DNA from: Comamonas sp.
Lineage (GTDB): Bacteria > Pseudomonadota > Gammaproteobacteria > Burkholderiales > Burkholderiaceae_C
Assembly: GCA_031277805.1 (NCBI GenBank)
Contig: JAITLR010000009.1
Coordinates: 248,001 to 312,000 of the forward strand
Direction: 5' to 3'
Length of the DNA: 64,000 nt
The translations under genes were made by a program, and so were the position numbers. Numbering within the stretch: position 1 is the stretch's first letter; every line of letters starts with the position of its first letter. The notes beneath the pieces were generated by a model. The model had not been told where the DNA came from. It worked only from the letters and a program-made list of their open reading frames with translations, and did no database searches. Of the stretch, positions 1 to 8,366 are shown piece by piece.

Positions 1-412
1 CCTCCACCTGAGATACCGACAGGGTTCCCTGAGCTCCACCGCCATCGGCAGCACGTACCTTGGCCATAAGATAGAACGGACCATGGGGCCTGCCCACCAG
101 CGTATCGGCCCCAGCCGGTGTTACAGCCACCTGTGAATCTGCTGATCCCGCCCGCCAATGCGAGGCATAGAAGGCAACGACTTCCTCCTTGGAGGCCTTG
201 CTTTCAAATGATTGAACCCTCATGGGCACACCATTGATACGCATGTCATCGGAAACCCATTGCACCTGAGAGCGCGGAGGCTCAGGGATCAACGGCCATG
301 GTGTGGAACCATAGGTAAAAGAATTTTCTGCACCGGCCCACGAGACGAGCCCTGCCAGCAGCGCTGCGCCAACCAGGCCGCACCTGGAGTAAGGGTGATA
401 TCTGGCTAGCAT
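1..412 (-). CDS. Secreted hypothetical protein of the Tad cluster, C-terminus cut by the window edge
   Basis: An open frame on the minus strand begins at an ATG at 412-410 and runs off the left edge, giving 137 codons. The N-terminus looks like a signal peptide: basic start, then a hydrophobic stretch (VGAALLAGLVSWAGA) with an AGA-type cleavage site. The start overlaps the stop of the upstream tadE-like gene (ATGCTAG), so the two are translationally coupled and in one operon. I do not recognise the family. It is probably a periplasmic accessory protein of the Tad/Flp pilus locus, inferred only from position. Confidence 0.7.
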   Translation of the reverse strand, partial: MLARYHPYSRCGLVGAALLAGLVSWAGAENSFTYGSTPWPLIPEPPRSQVQWVSDDMRINGVPMRVQSFESKASKEEVVAFYASHWRAGSADSQVAVTPAGADTLVGRPHGPFYLMAKVRAADGGGAQGTLSVSQVE

Positions 413-1206
413 TTGTTTCCATCCTGCTGGCCATAGTCCACATTCCGCCCTCCCGAATCCTGGAGGCTCCCGGTCGGAACATAGTCCGGAAGAACGCGCC
501 CGACATCCGGCGTATTCCGCTCGAATATGGACATCGCCGTGCCGTACAGGTCGAGAATCGGTTTCGCATATTGGCCCAGTACCGCACGCTTCACCCGATT
601 GCAGGTCGATTCAGAGCTGCCTTTGCTGCCATTGGCATTCCATGCTCCGGTGGCAATGGCAGTTGCTCCTGGCAGACCCACATGAATTCCTTTCAAGGCA
701 TCAAAATGGGTCACATCGGCCAATGAAACCGTGACTTCTGCCTTTGTGACGCCTCCTTGCGGCAGCCCGAAGACAGGGACTGCCAGCTTTTGCTGCAGGC
801 TTCCCACCAGTCCTCGGGACAGCTGACCGAGATCGCGCTCAACCACCGCCACTTGGTTGAAATCCTCCAACATGGGGCGATAGCTCGCATCGCTCCACAG
901 CGCAATGCGGTTCTTATCAGCTTGGTATCGGGCCGGGCTGTCCCGGAAAACGATCTCCTGCTCACCAGCATTGCGCTTGAGGAAGAAGCGGGCACGCACC
1001 TCCTGGGCCAGTTGCTCTCTGGTCTTGGCCTGTCCCTGAGGATCAAGCGCACGCTCGAAGGCAACATAGCGGCTGGCTTGAATCGCAGAGTGCTTCACAT
1101 CCGCATACCGGGCCAGGTAATAGACACCGAAAAACATGGGTGCCAGGACCAGCATGCAAACCAGCAGTTCCGTAGTAGCCTGACCTGATTCGGTACGCAA
1201 GGACAT
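406..1206 (-). CDS. TadE-like pseudopilin
   Basis: The protein is 266 aa when started at the ATG at 1206, which has AAGGCGG just upstream and lies 11 bp after the preceding stop. A frame extension to 1272 would overlap the upstream gene and lacks a ribosome site. Near the N-terminus is the TadE-family signature ESGQATTELLV followed by a hydrophobic segment (CMLVLAPMFFGVYYLA). This is the prepilin-like helix that keeps TadE pseudopilins in the inner membrane. The remainder is a periplasmic domain of unknown fold. In Tad/Flp systems such minor pseudopilins are needed for pilus assembly. It sits between a lipoprotein gene and a secreted protein gene in one minus-strand operon. Confidence 0.75.
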   Translation of the reverse strand: MSLRTESGQATTELLVCMLVLAPMFFGVYYLARYADVKHSAIQASRYVAFERALDPQGQAKTREQLAQEVRARFFLKRNAGEQEIVFRDSPARYQADKNRIALWSDASYRPMLEDFNQVAVVERDLGQLSRGLVGSLQQKLAVPVFGLPQGGVTKAEVTVSLADVTHFDALKGIHVGLPGATAIATGAWNANGSKGSSESTCNRVKRAVLGQYAKPILDLYGTAMSIFERNTPDVGRVLPDYVPTGSLQDSGGRNVDYGQQDGNKC

Positions 1207-1216
1207 TCTGACCGCC

Positions 1217-2080
1217 TTAATTCGCACCGCCGCTGGCGGCCGTGAACTGCCGAGCGTCGGCAGGCACATCAAAAATTCCGGCGGGCAAAGGCTTGCCGAC
1301 CTCTACACGAATCGGATGTTCCGAGGCCTGAACGGCTTGCTGCGCGGACTGAATAGCTTCAACTGCAGCAGCCGGAGCGGCCTGCTGCATGGCAACAGTC
1401 AAGCTCCTGTCCGTGCCTGGATACGAAAGCCACGGCTCCAACAAGCATGATCTGCCCAGCGTTCCCGCAGGGCCGCTCCAGCGGCAGAACAACGCTGTTC
1501 CGTCGATCGCCATGCGCTCGCCATTGATCGCTGCCGGATCCGAAGTTGGGGCCTGTGGCGTGCATGCAGCCTTCTGCTCGGAACGGGACCCTCCACCGTG
1601 ATCCAGGTTGTATTGGATCTCGATCACGCTGCAGGCGTCAGGGTGAATGGCGACGGACTTCGAATGTTTAGCCACAGGGCGACAGCTCTCGTCCGGCCCC
1701 GGGCCCCAACGCGATCTATCCAGCGCACTGACTGTTTTGATCTCCGTATAGCGCGCGCCATCAAAGGCTTCCAGCGTGGTCCCGGTTTCCAGTTTCAGGA
1801 TCTCCTCGTCGGTGATCTCTTCTGAGCGAGGGTCATAGCTCGTGCCACGAGCCCTGGCTACCTCGGCCTTGGCCTGCTGGCAGTCCTGCATGACCTCCCG
1901 GATCAAGCGGATGTAAGCCTGATTGTCGTCCCAGCGAATTTCACGCTCGATCAGCACCGAAGGTGTCGATTTACCCTCTGCCGGTTTGGAAGAACCAGAG
2001 CTATCGGACTCGCCAGAACATGCGACCAGAGACAAAACTGCCAGAGGCATAAATACCCAGGAATTTCTTTTTGATTTCAT
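1217..2080 (-). CDS. Hypothetical lipoprotein of the Tad cluster
   Basis: The product is 287 aa. The N-terminus has a basic start, a hydrophobic run and a lipobox LSLVAC with the acylated Cys at residue 21, followed by a Ser/Asp/Gly-rich linker typical of an outer-membrane-anchored lipoprotein. No catalytic motif is apparent. Four or more Cys residues downstream may form disulfides in the periplasm. It starts 10 bp after the tadG-like stop and ends 11 bp before the tadE-like start, so it belongs to the pilus operon. A structural or secretin-associated role is possible but not shown. Confidence 0.65.
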   Translation of the reverse strand: MKSKRNSWVFMPLAVLSLVACSGESDSSGSSKPAEGKSTPSVLIEREIRWDDNQAYIRLIREVMQDCQQAKAEVARARGTSYDPRSEEITDEEILKLETGTTLEAFDGARYTEIKTVSALDRSRWGPGPDESCRPVAKHSKSVAIHPDACSVIEIQYNLDHGGGSRSEQKAACTPQAPTSDPAAINGERMAIDGTALFCRWSGPAGTLGRSCLLEPWLSYPGTDRSLTVAMQQAAPAAAVEAIQSAQQAVQASEHPIRVEVGKPLPAGIFDVPADARQFTAASGGAN

Positions 2081-2089
2081 TATTTAGAT

Positions 2090-3607
2090 TTATTGAGAAA
2101 ATACCGACAATGCAGGATTGAGTTGCAAGACTCCATAGATCAGTGCTTTATTCGCATCCGACGGTGCCTTGAGCCGAACCTGCCAATAAGGGTTGTACAA
2201 GCTCGAATACTCCTTATTCCCATCGGCTCTGAACAAAGATGTTCCTGTTACATCACGGCTGTCGCGCTGTGGTCTTTCAAAAAATATTCGGGCTTCCGAC
2301 AGGGAGAAAACCTGATCCTTGACAAATCCTGCCTTGAGATCTGGCGATCCCAGTGGAGAATCCATGGCGCGGGCAGCGATCTCCAAGTTTTCATTGGTCG
2401 GCAACTGCACCTTATCCTTTGCCGCAACGACCAGATACATCATTTCCTGCTGGCTCGGACGACCATTTCGATCACGAGGGACGTCATACAAATCCTTGAC
2501 ACCCGACCACCCACGATTCTTCTTGGTATTTTGATAAGCCAGTCGACCAGCGCCTCCATCGGTATTTAATATATTGCCACTCGTCTGCCCCATCCTGTCT
2601 GCCACGGATCGACCCCAACCAATAGGCTCAGCCATGGTTCCTTTGCCCCAGCTGCATCCGTTTGGCCCAATTTTCTGCTTGAACTCCACCGTGTCCTGAG
2701 CTTCCCAGCGGTCATAATCGACCAAGCGCGTCATACCCTGCTTTTCAGAACCGATGCGAAAGACGAAAGGCACGCAGACACCACTCGAACCAAAAAACAT
2801 ATTGACAAATGGAATACGCGACCCCGGTCGGTCTGTGGAAAATTCATCTCTGGATATCAGGAGCAGATCAGCTGCAGTTTTTCTTTCATCCCGGCTTCCT
2901 CCAGAGCCTTTTTTATACAAATGGCTCATCCGCTGCCACTCCATCTCATTAATGGCCATGATTGCGTTAGCTTGAACTAGGTGAGCAGGGTCGTCATGAC
3001 GACCATCCTGAGTCGCTACACTTTGCTTCAAAATTGAATCTGAGGCATCCCTGGCAGCCAAGGCCATTACTGGTGGGATAAAGGCTGATTTGATCATTCC
3101 TGTATACCAAAGAGAGAAAGCAGCTTCCCAGGCATTGATGACACCCGGCACAGCGGGCTGAAGCACCTTCTCAGTCTGACTTGCCACCATATTCATGGCT
3201 CTCATCATCTGGGATAGCATATTGATTGCTGCACTTAATGGAGGCAATTCCACAGTCACCGTAGCCAGTGCTTGAAAAATTCTTTGATAATTTTTAGTAG
3301 CTGTCTTGAAGTAATCATTCCATGACTGCAAGCTGACCATCTGAGCAATCAGCACCTCATTGGCAATCACAGCTCGATTGGTATAGGAAACCAGATTGAG
3401 AGAACGTGCCTGTACCAATGCGCCTGAATATGCTGCAGCGTCAGCCGCATTGACAATCTTCTGCTTCTCGGAGGTGGACTGTCCTACGCTATAGACTCCG
3501 GCAAAAATTACCGCCAGCGTTGCAACGAATGCCAGAAACCAGACGAGCACCTGCCCCTGCTGTCGGACTGCTGAACTGGTGCTTCTGATGACGGCATTTC
3601 TGCGCAT
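2090..3607 (-). CDS. TadG-like pilus assembly protein
   Basis: This is a 505 aa protein with a very strong ribosome site (AAGGAGAAGGAG) upstream of the ATG at 3607. Residues about 18-42 form one transmembrane helix (QGQVLVWFLAFVATLAVIFA). The sequence after it (KQKIVNAADAAAYSGALVQAR) is characteristic of the TadE/TadG N-terminal region, where Ala-rich residues follow the membrane anchor. The rest is predicted periplasmic with no recognised domain; I see no VWA MIDAS motif, although many TadG proteins carry one. Base composition is clearly more AT-rich than the flanking core genes. Confidence 0.7.
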   Translation of the reverse strand: MRRNAVIRSTSSAVRQQGQVLVWFLAFVATLAVIFAGVYSVGQSTSEKQKIVNAADAAAYSGALVQARSLNLVSYTNRAVIANEVLIAQMVSLQSWNDYFKTATKNYQRIFQALATVTVELPPLSAAINMLSQMMRAMNMVASQTEKVLQPAVPGVINAWEAAFSLWYTGMIKSAFIPPVMALAARDASDSILKQSVATQDGRHDDPAHLVQANAIMAINEMEWQRMSHLYKKGSGGSRDERKTAADLLLISRDEFSTDRPGSRIPFVNMFFGSSGVCVPFVFRIGSEKQGMTRLVDYDRWEAQDTVEFKQKIGPNGCSWGKGTMAEPIGWGRSVADRMGQTSGNILNTDGGAGRLAYQNTKKNRGWSGVKDLYDVPRDRNGRPSQQEMMYLVVAAKDKVQLPTNENLEIAARAMDSPLGSPDLKAGFVKDQVFSLSEARIFFERPQRDSRDVTGTSLFRADGNKEYSSLYNPYWQVRLKAPSDANKALIYGVLQLNPALSVFSQ

Positions 3608-3631
3608 GAATTCTCCTTCTCCTTCAATGGC

Positions 3632-4489
3632 TTACTTCACTTTTACAAGTTCCACGCGGCGATTCTTGGCACGCCCCTCTTCGGTTCGGTTGTCCGCAAC
3701 AGGCACTTCACTACCAAGCCCCTTGGATTGCAGTCGCTTGGCATCTATACCGGAAGCAACCAGCGCATTCACTACGCTCTGAGCTCGGGATTGAGACAGC
3801 TTTTTATTGGCATCGACTGCGCCTACGTTATCCGTGTGACCATCGACGGATATTTTCAAATCTGGTGTCTTTTTCAGCAGACCGACCACTTCATCCAGCG
3901 TAGGTTTTGCATCTTTCTTGATATCTGATTTATTATTGTCAAAATTAATATAAATGGTCGCGTAACCTTGCTTGGCAATGGCATCTGAAAGCTGCCCGGC
4001 CGTCACCACCTGCTGCATGGGTTTGCCTTCGATATAGGTCAGCTTGTAGCCGCTGTCATAGTTATTCTCCAGAACTACCCAGATCTTGGCATTGTTCTTT
4101 TCCAGAAGGAACACATTGCTTCCCTCATGCCCAGGTGTATAGGTCAGCCGCCTTCCACCCAATCCCTTGATGGCATTCTCATAATTTCTGAAAACAGCCA
4201 AAGTTCCCGCCGACGAGGAAGTGGAATAATTGATGGAAGTCACCTTGCCTTCTGCAGCCAGGTGCCCTTGCTCATCAAATCCAGTATTTTTCTCGCTGCA
4301 TGTGACATCAGGCTTGCAATAGAAAATTCCACCATCCTGGAAATTTCCAAAATCAACAACCTTGCGTCCGTCAACCTTATACCCAGGCATTCCGGAAAGG
4401 ATGGAGTGATCCTGCGCATAAGCACCTGCTGACATTGCCAGCGACGCCACTCCAAAAAAAACAGAAAAAACAAATCTACCAGATTGCAT
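3632..4489 (-). CDS. OmpA-family outer membrane/peptidoglycan-binding protein
   Basis: The product is 285 aa with a cleavable signal peptide (SLAMSAGAYAQ). The C-terminal ~110 residues are an OmpA domain: INFDNNKSDIK, the peptidoglycan-binding GHTDNVG segment and LSQSRAQSV with its conserved Arg, ending in GRAKNRRVEL. The N-terminal half is a separate domain of unknown type. Proteins of this class tie an envelope machine to the cell wall, and one is often encoded with Tad pili. It lies between the pilin gene and the tadG-like gene in the same operon. The ribosome site is weak, so translation may depend on readthrough from the pilin transcript. Confidence 0.8.
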   Translation of the reverse strand: MQSGRFVFSVFFGVASLAMSAGAYAQDHSILSGMPGYKVDGRKVVDFGNFQDGGIFYCKPDVTCSEKNTGFDEQGHLAAEGKVTSINYSTSSSAGTLAVFRNYENAIKGLGGRRLTYTPGHEGSNVFLLEKNNAKIWVVLENNYDSGYKLTYIEGKPMQQVVTAGQLSDAIAKQGYATIYINFDNNKSDIKKDAKPTLDEVVGLLKKTPDLKISVDGHTDNVGAVDANKKLSQSRAQSVVNALVASGIDAKRLQSKGLGSEVPVADNRTEEGRAKNRRVELVKVK

Positions 4490-4517
4490 TTAAACTATTA
4501 ATAAAGATAATAAAATC

Positions 4518-4536
4518 CGGGCAGCATCGCCGCCCG
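4518..4536 (-). terminator. Hairpin between pilin and ompA-family genes, likely attenuator
   Basis: On the minus strand an 8-bp GC-rich stem (CGGGCGGC / GCTGCCCG, one G-T pair) with a GAT loop is followed by GATTTTATT. It lies in the 55-bp gap after the pilin gene. Such a partial terminator would leave the pilin mRNA much more abundant than the downstream assembly genes, which is usual for major pilins. Attenuation is inferred. Confidence 0.55.
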
Positions 4537-4544
4537 ATACAAAA

Positions 4545-4835
4545 TTATTTCCCTCGGCCTTTTCCAGCTGCTTCCGTAAAATTTTCCAAGGAATGAGATG
4601 CTGCACCGCGTGTATCCGCCTGCTGACCTTGGTCCTTTGCCCTGCCTGCAGCTTGAGTACCACTCTTACCGCCAAGTTCCGCAGCCATTGCTCCAGTCTG
4701 ACCCTTAACCACATTACCAAATGCGCTATAAACACCAATAGCAGCAATGGCAATCAAGGCGACAATAATGATATATTCGGTCATACCTTGACCACGAATA
4801 TTTTTTGCGCGGATAGCGTTATTTGAAAATTTCAC
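4545..4835 (-). CDS. Flp-type (type IVb) pilin
   Basis: The protein is 96 aa with a GTG start at 4835 preceded by GAGGAGA at the right distance. Starts further upstream give an unlikely basic leader. It has a short basic leader, the class III-type site RGQGMTEY with the conserved Glu at +5, and a hydrophobic helix (IIIVALIAIAAIGVYSAFG), which together define Flp/TadE-type prepilins. The C-terminal half is hydrophilic and Gln/Gly/Ala-rich and longer than in minimal Flp pilins. It is the first gene of the minus-strand operon and the likely major subunit. The prepilin peptidase, ATPase and secretin genes are not in the window. Confidence 0.75.
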   Translation of the reverse strand: MKFSNNAIRAKNIRGQGMTEYIIIVALIAIAAIGVYSAFGNVVKGQTGAMAAELGGKSGTQAAGRAKDQGQQADTRGAASHSLENFTEAAGKGRGK

Positions 4836-5071
4836 CGGCTTCTCCTCTGGAAAGTTAGTACAAATACCCAGCCACCATGACTGATGCCTTCGCATTCTTA
4901 CAAGCATTGACCTTCTCTTCATGAAGTTTTTATTAAAATAACAATAATTACATTTAATTTCAATAAATACTAATGGATATTCTGCGAATCCTTATATTTC
5001 ATGATATTTAATTGGTTAACAACAATTTTTGCAAAATTTACATTTAACTTTCATTAGAAATACATTTTCTC

Positions 5072-6610
5072 GTGATTAAGGAAGCTGGCACACATTCCCT
5101 CCGCACCGTCCTGCCAGGTATCTGCGGAATGGGTCTTTGCATGGGACTGGCTCTTTCTGTTCCATCAATCTGCGCCGTACTGGGGCCAATTGCAGGCGGC
5201 TTGCTTATTCACCTGCTGACATGCACGCCTTATCTACGCGTCAGAGTCTTGCAGCTGGGCTGCTTTCTTTGCGGATTCCTTGCGGGCTCCTTGTTCTGGA
5301 TTGCCCAGGGCATTTACCGCCCACCCGTCAACAGCGCCTGGTCAGCGGGCTTGGTGTTCGGCGTCTTGCTGGCCTGCCAGCTCCTGATCTACCTGCTTTG
5401 CTTTACAGCGACCTCCATAGCGCTCAACAGAAAACCCGCTCAGGCCGCACCATCAAGCACTGTCTGGCGTACCGCAACAACTCTTGCCATCACCTTCAGT
5501 GCCGCAGAAATCCTGCGCAGCATCGGCCCACTGGCTCTGCCCTGGGGCTTTTGGGGCTACGGCGCCATCGACAACCCCTTGCTCAACGGCTTCTATTCCA
5601 TCGCAGGCAGCTATGTGGTGACATTCATGCTGTGGATGCTGTCTGCACTGCTTCTGCTGTGGTGGCAGTTTCTCTGCAACCACGTCCGCCACCGATGTCA
5701 TGCTTCTGCTGCGCCTTGGCTGCCGACTCTGACTCTGCTTTCGGCTGCTGCGCTTGCTCATTCCACAGACTGGACCCATGAAACCGGAGCTCAGTTGAAG
5801 ATCCGACTCATACACACACAGTGGCCAGAGGAGGAAAAATATCGCGCCTACAACCAGGCAAGCTCCCTTGCCATGCTCGAGGCCGCGCCGTTCACGACCA
5901 GAGCCGAGCTCACCGTCTTTCCCGAGCTATTCCTGACGGAGAGAATCAGTAGCATCCCCGCAGAAATCCGTGAACAAATTGCCCACAGCACAAAGGAGCA
6001 GGGCACTGCGCTGCTGTTTGGCGCTGTCGGTATGACCCATGAGCCAGGCGCCCCCGAAACATCTTTGGGGCGCCAGAACACCCTGGTTCTGCTCAATGAA
6101 CAGGGCTTGGCACAGACATACATCAAGCGCCTGTTATTGCCGTTTACCGAATATCTGCCAACGGAGTCCTGGCTCCAGTGGATCTGGCCCCATCTCTACC
6201 ATTACCCCCTGGCAGATCTGGTTCCAGGGCCCATGCAGCAGCCCACACTGCAGGTCCGCAATGTTCACCTGGGGCCCCTGATCTGCAGCGAACTGGCCTC
6301 ACCGGTATTAAGTGCCCTGCAAGGCGCGACCGCAGATATGGTGATTTCACCATCCAGCGACTCTTGGATTCCATCCTCACTCTATCTGCTGCAGGCCCAT
6401 CATCTGGCACGCGTCAGGGCCGCGGAGCTACAGAAACCGCTGGCTAGAGCCAACAATGTAGGGGTAAGCGCCTTCATTGACCACCGAGGCAAAGTCCTGG
6501 CATCTCTCAGCGGCGAGGCTGGCAGCGGCCAATGGACTATGCCGGCCCGGGCAGGCAGAACGCCCTATGTACATATCGTGAAATGGTTTGCTGCGCTATC
6601 CGGCAACTGA
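5072..6610 (+). CDS. Apolipoprotein N-acyltransferase (Lnt) family paralogue
   Basis: This is 512 aa when started at GTG 5072; an in-frame ATG at 5129 (residue 20) is an alternative, and neither has a strong ribosome site. The N-terminal ~230 residues are polytopic, followed by a periplasmic nitrilase-type domain. The Glu-Lys-Cys catalytic set of Lnt is present: E285 (VFPELF), K352 (YIKRLLLPF) with the accessory E360, and C405 in GPLICSEL with E407. E. coli Lnt has Tyr after the Cys; here it is Ser406. Lnt transfers the third acyl chain to lipoproteins in the inner membrane. The position next to a Tad cluster that encodes a lipoprotein suggests a dedicated paralogue, not the housekeeping Lnt, which usually lies with corC/ybeX. 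Confidence 0.75.
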   Translation: MIKEAGTHSLRTVLPGICGMGLCMGLALSVPSICAVLGPIAGGLLIHLLTCTPYLRVRVLQLGCFLCGFLAGSLFWIAQGIYRPPVNSAWSAGLVFGVLLACQLLIYLLCFTATSIALNRKPAQAAPSSTVWRTATTLAITFSAAEILRSIGPLALPWGFWGYGAIDNPLLNGFYSIAGSYVVTFMLWMLSALLLLWWQFLCNHVRHRCHASAAPWLPTLTLLSAAALAHSTDWTHETGAQLKIRLIHTQWPEEEKYRAYNQASSLAMLEAAPFTTRAELTVFPELFLTERISSIPAEIREQIAHSTKEQGTALLFGAVGMTHEPGAPETSLGRQNTLVLLNEQGLAQTYIKRLLLPFTEYLPTESWLQWIWPHLYHYPLADLVPGPMQQPTLQVRNVHLGPLICSELASPVLSALQGATADMVISPSSDSWIPSSLYLLQAHHLARVRAAELQKPLARANNVGVSAFIDHRGKVLASLSGEAGSGQWTMPARAGRTPYVHIVKWFAALSGN

Positions 6611-7112
6611 TCACGCACCCGATTTGCTTAACCCGGTCAAAGCCTTGATTGAAGCCAAGCCATCAATGCTCGATACCCAAGCACAACACAGGAGCCTATC
6701 GCCATATTGATGCTCTGCCATGAGCAGTCTCGGCGGGAATCACTCGTCAACACCGAACTGTGTTCGACGGTACATAACAAAGACGCCCGTATACCCATGT
6801 CAACTCCATGCTCGGGCTTGAGGTATGGAGCCGCCCCATATGCTTCTTGTTGCACGGCGACAGCTCTGCAGCCCTTTCCAATAGCCTTGAGGAGGCGAAG
6901 GGTGACCTGCTGCCAAGAGCTATCCAAGTGCAACAAAGGCAAGCCTCTTCCAAGACACGGCTTAATGCTGCGGCTAGGAATCTTTAACAGGATCAGCCAA
7001 ACGCAGTTGGTCAACAACTGCAGGATGGCTTGCACTCAGCAGCACAAGGGCTGCCCAAGCATGAGCGCACGAAAAGCCATTGAACTACCCCGGCAGCCCC
7101 GCTCAAAAACAA
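6611..7112. other. Intergenic stretch without a convincing gene
   Basis: About 500 bp lie between the Lnt-like gene and the tRNA-Gln terminator. Short open frames exist on both strands, but none has a ribosome site, a recognisable motif or codon use like the neighbours. I see no clear gene or repeat. Confidence 0.5.
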
Positions 7113-7143
7113 AAGCCCCGATTGCATCAGCAATCGAGGCTTT
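7113..7143 (-). terminator. Rho-independent terminator of tRNA-Gln
   Basis: On the minus strand AAGCC-CGATTGC pairs with GCAATCG-GGCTT around a TGAT loop and is followed by TTGTTTTT. It lies 7 bp downstream of the tRNA 3' end. Confidence 0.85.
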
Positions 7144-7150
7144 GAATTTC

Positions 7151-7227
7151 TGGCAGGGGAAGAAGGATTCGAACCTTCGCATGCTGGAATCAAAATCCAG
7201 TGCCTTAACCAGCTTGGCGACTCCCCT
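7151..7227 (-). tRNA. tRNA-Gln(TTG)
   Basis: The minus-strand transcript folds as a full cloverleaf: acceptor AGGGGAG / TTCCCCT, anticodon stem CTGGA / TCCAG with loop TTTTGAT (anticodon TTG), T-arm GAAGG-TTCGAAT-CCTTC, discriminator G and an encoded CCA. A terminator follows directly. Confidence 0.97.
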
Positions 7228-7684
7228 AGAAGACCGCAATTCTAGCCCAGATTTTTATCGTTTTTAAAAATTTCATCTGCAAACACACAAATATGCCGAA
7301 CTCCATGCAAAGTATGGTGGGCTGCCTACTGGCAAAAACTCGCAGCGTCAGGTTCTTAGCGGGCTGCTTGGCCTGTGAACCTCACCCTTGCAGGGCCATA
7401 TGAGAGCTGCTGGCACAGCCCTGCAAACTGAAGGTCTCCGTTTGAGGCCCAAAGCTGCAAGTGCGATAAAGCCAGGAGCCCTTACGAAGCAGCGACATAT
7501 CAGAACTTGCGTAGGTGCTTCCAAGTTCTGCCGACAGCGATACAGGCTCGCAGCCCATCTTCTGCCTGAACTCCAACGTTCATTCACTTAGGAGCCAATG
7601 CATATCTTTGGCGACTTTGAGACTTGCCCTGTTCCATCCGCGCAAGCCGCTCCAGAATACTCTGTCGGCAACATGCGTTAAATT
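7228..7684. other. Intergenic stretch without a convincing gene
   Basis: About 450 bp lie between tRNA-Gln and the molybdenum hydroxylase promoter region. A 64-codon open frame on the minus strand (7382-7576) has no recognisable features and no good ribosome site. I could not assign any function here. Confidence 0.5.
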
Positions 7685-7708
7685 GTATAGTCATATAATT
7701 GACTATAC
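7685..7708. promoter_or_regulatory. Palindromic operator over a putative -10 upstream of the Mo hydroxylase operon
   Basis: A perfect 8-bp inverted repeat, GTATAGTC and GACTATAC, is separated by 8 bp containing TATAAT (7694-7699). It sits 45 bp upstream of the first ATG of the operon in a locally AT-rich stretch. The symmetric arrangement around a -10-like box is what a repressor operator looks like. No regulator gene lies next to it, so the binding protein is unknown. Confidence 0.6.
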
Positions 7709-7752
7709 ATATATAAGACCTAGCTTCTTGAAATCAAGGAACAGCCTACGCT

Positions 7753-8364
7753 ATGAAATTCACTCTGAATGGCCAGGAAGTGGATGCGCAAGACGCCACC
7801 TCCGACACTCCTCTTCTTTATGTGCTGCGCAATGACATGCAGCTCAACGGCCCCAAGTTTGGCTGCGGCCTGGGCGAATGCGGCGCCTGTGCAGTGCTGA
7901 TTGACGGCAAGGTCGCGCGCTCCTGCTCCGTGCCGCTGAGCGTGGTGGAGGGCAAGAAAGTCACCACATTGGAAGGCTTGTCCCCTGACGCTTCCAAGGC
8001 TGCCAGCGCCAAGGCTTTGCAAGACCGCGCCGTTCTGGATGTCAGTGCTGCCAAGGACGAAGGTCACACTCCCGCCGTACGCACTTTCACGTTGCATGTG
8101 GTGCAGCAAGCCTTTGTCGATGCACAGGCCGCGCAGTGCGGCTACTGCACCAACGGAATGATCATGGCGCTGGTGGGGCTGTTCAATCAGAAACCCCAGG
8201 CTACGGATGAAGAAATCAGGCACGCCCTGTCCGGCCATCTGTGCCGCTGCGGTACCCATGTCGAGATCATGCAGGCCGCCGCCCGCGCCCGCGAGCTGAT
8301 TGCCAAGGGCCACAGCCCGGCCATCCCCGCCGCCGGCGCATCCACAACCGCAAAGGCTGCCTGA
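7753..8364 (+). CDS. 2Fe-2S subunit of a molybdenum hydroxylase (nicotinate/isoquinoline dehydrogenase type)
   Basis: The product is 203 aa. The N-terminal plant-ferredoxin-like domain holds the first cluster ligands in FGCGLGECGAC and a downstream Cys at VARSC. The C-terminal four-helix domain holds the second cluster ligands in QCGYCTNGM and HLCRCGTH. This is the standard small subunit of xanthine-oxidase-family enzymes. A Pro/Ala-rich tail of about 25 residues extends past the core. There is no signal peptide, so it would reach the periplasm by riding with the Tat-exported large subunit. The large-subunit gene begins 2 bp after its stop. Confidence 0.92.
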   Translation: MKFTLNGQEVDAQDATSDTPLLYVLRNDMQLNGPKFGCGLGECGACAVLIDGKVARSCSVPLSVVEGKKVTTLEGLSPDASKAASAKALQDRAVLDVSAAKDEGHTPAVRTFTLHVVQQAFVDAQAAQCGYCTNGMIMALVGLFNQKPQATDEEIRHALSGHLCRCGTHVEIMQAAARARELIAKGHSPAIPAAGASTTAKAA

Positions 8365-8366
8365 TC

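Noticed and set aside
7382-7576. A 64-codon Cys/Ser-rich open frame on the minus strand
   Set aside because: No ribosome site, promoter or homologous motif seen. I could not support it as a gene.
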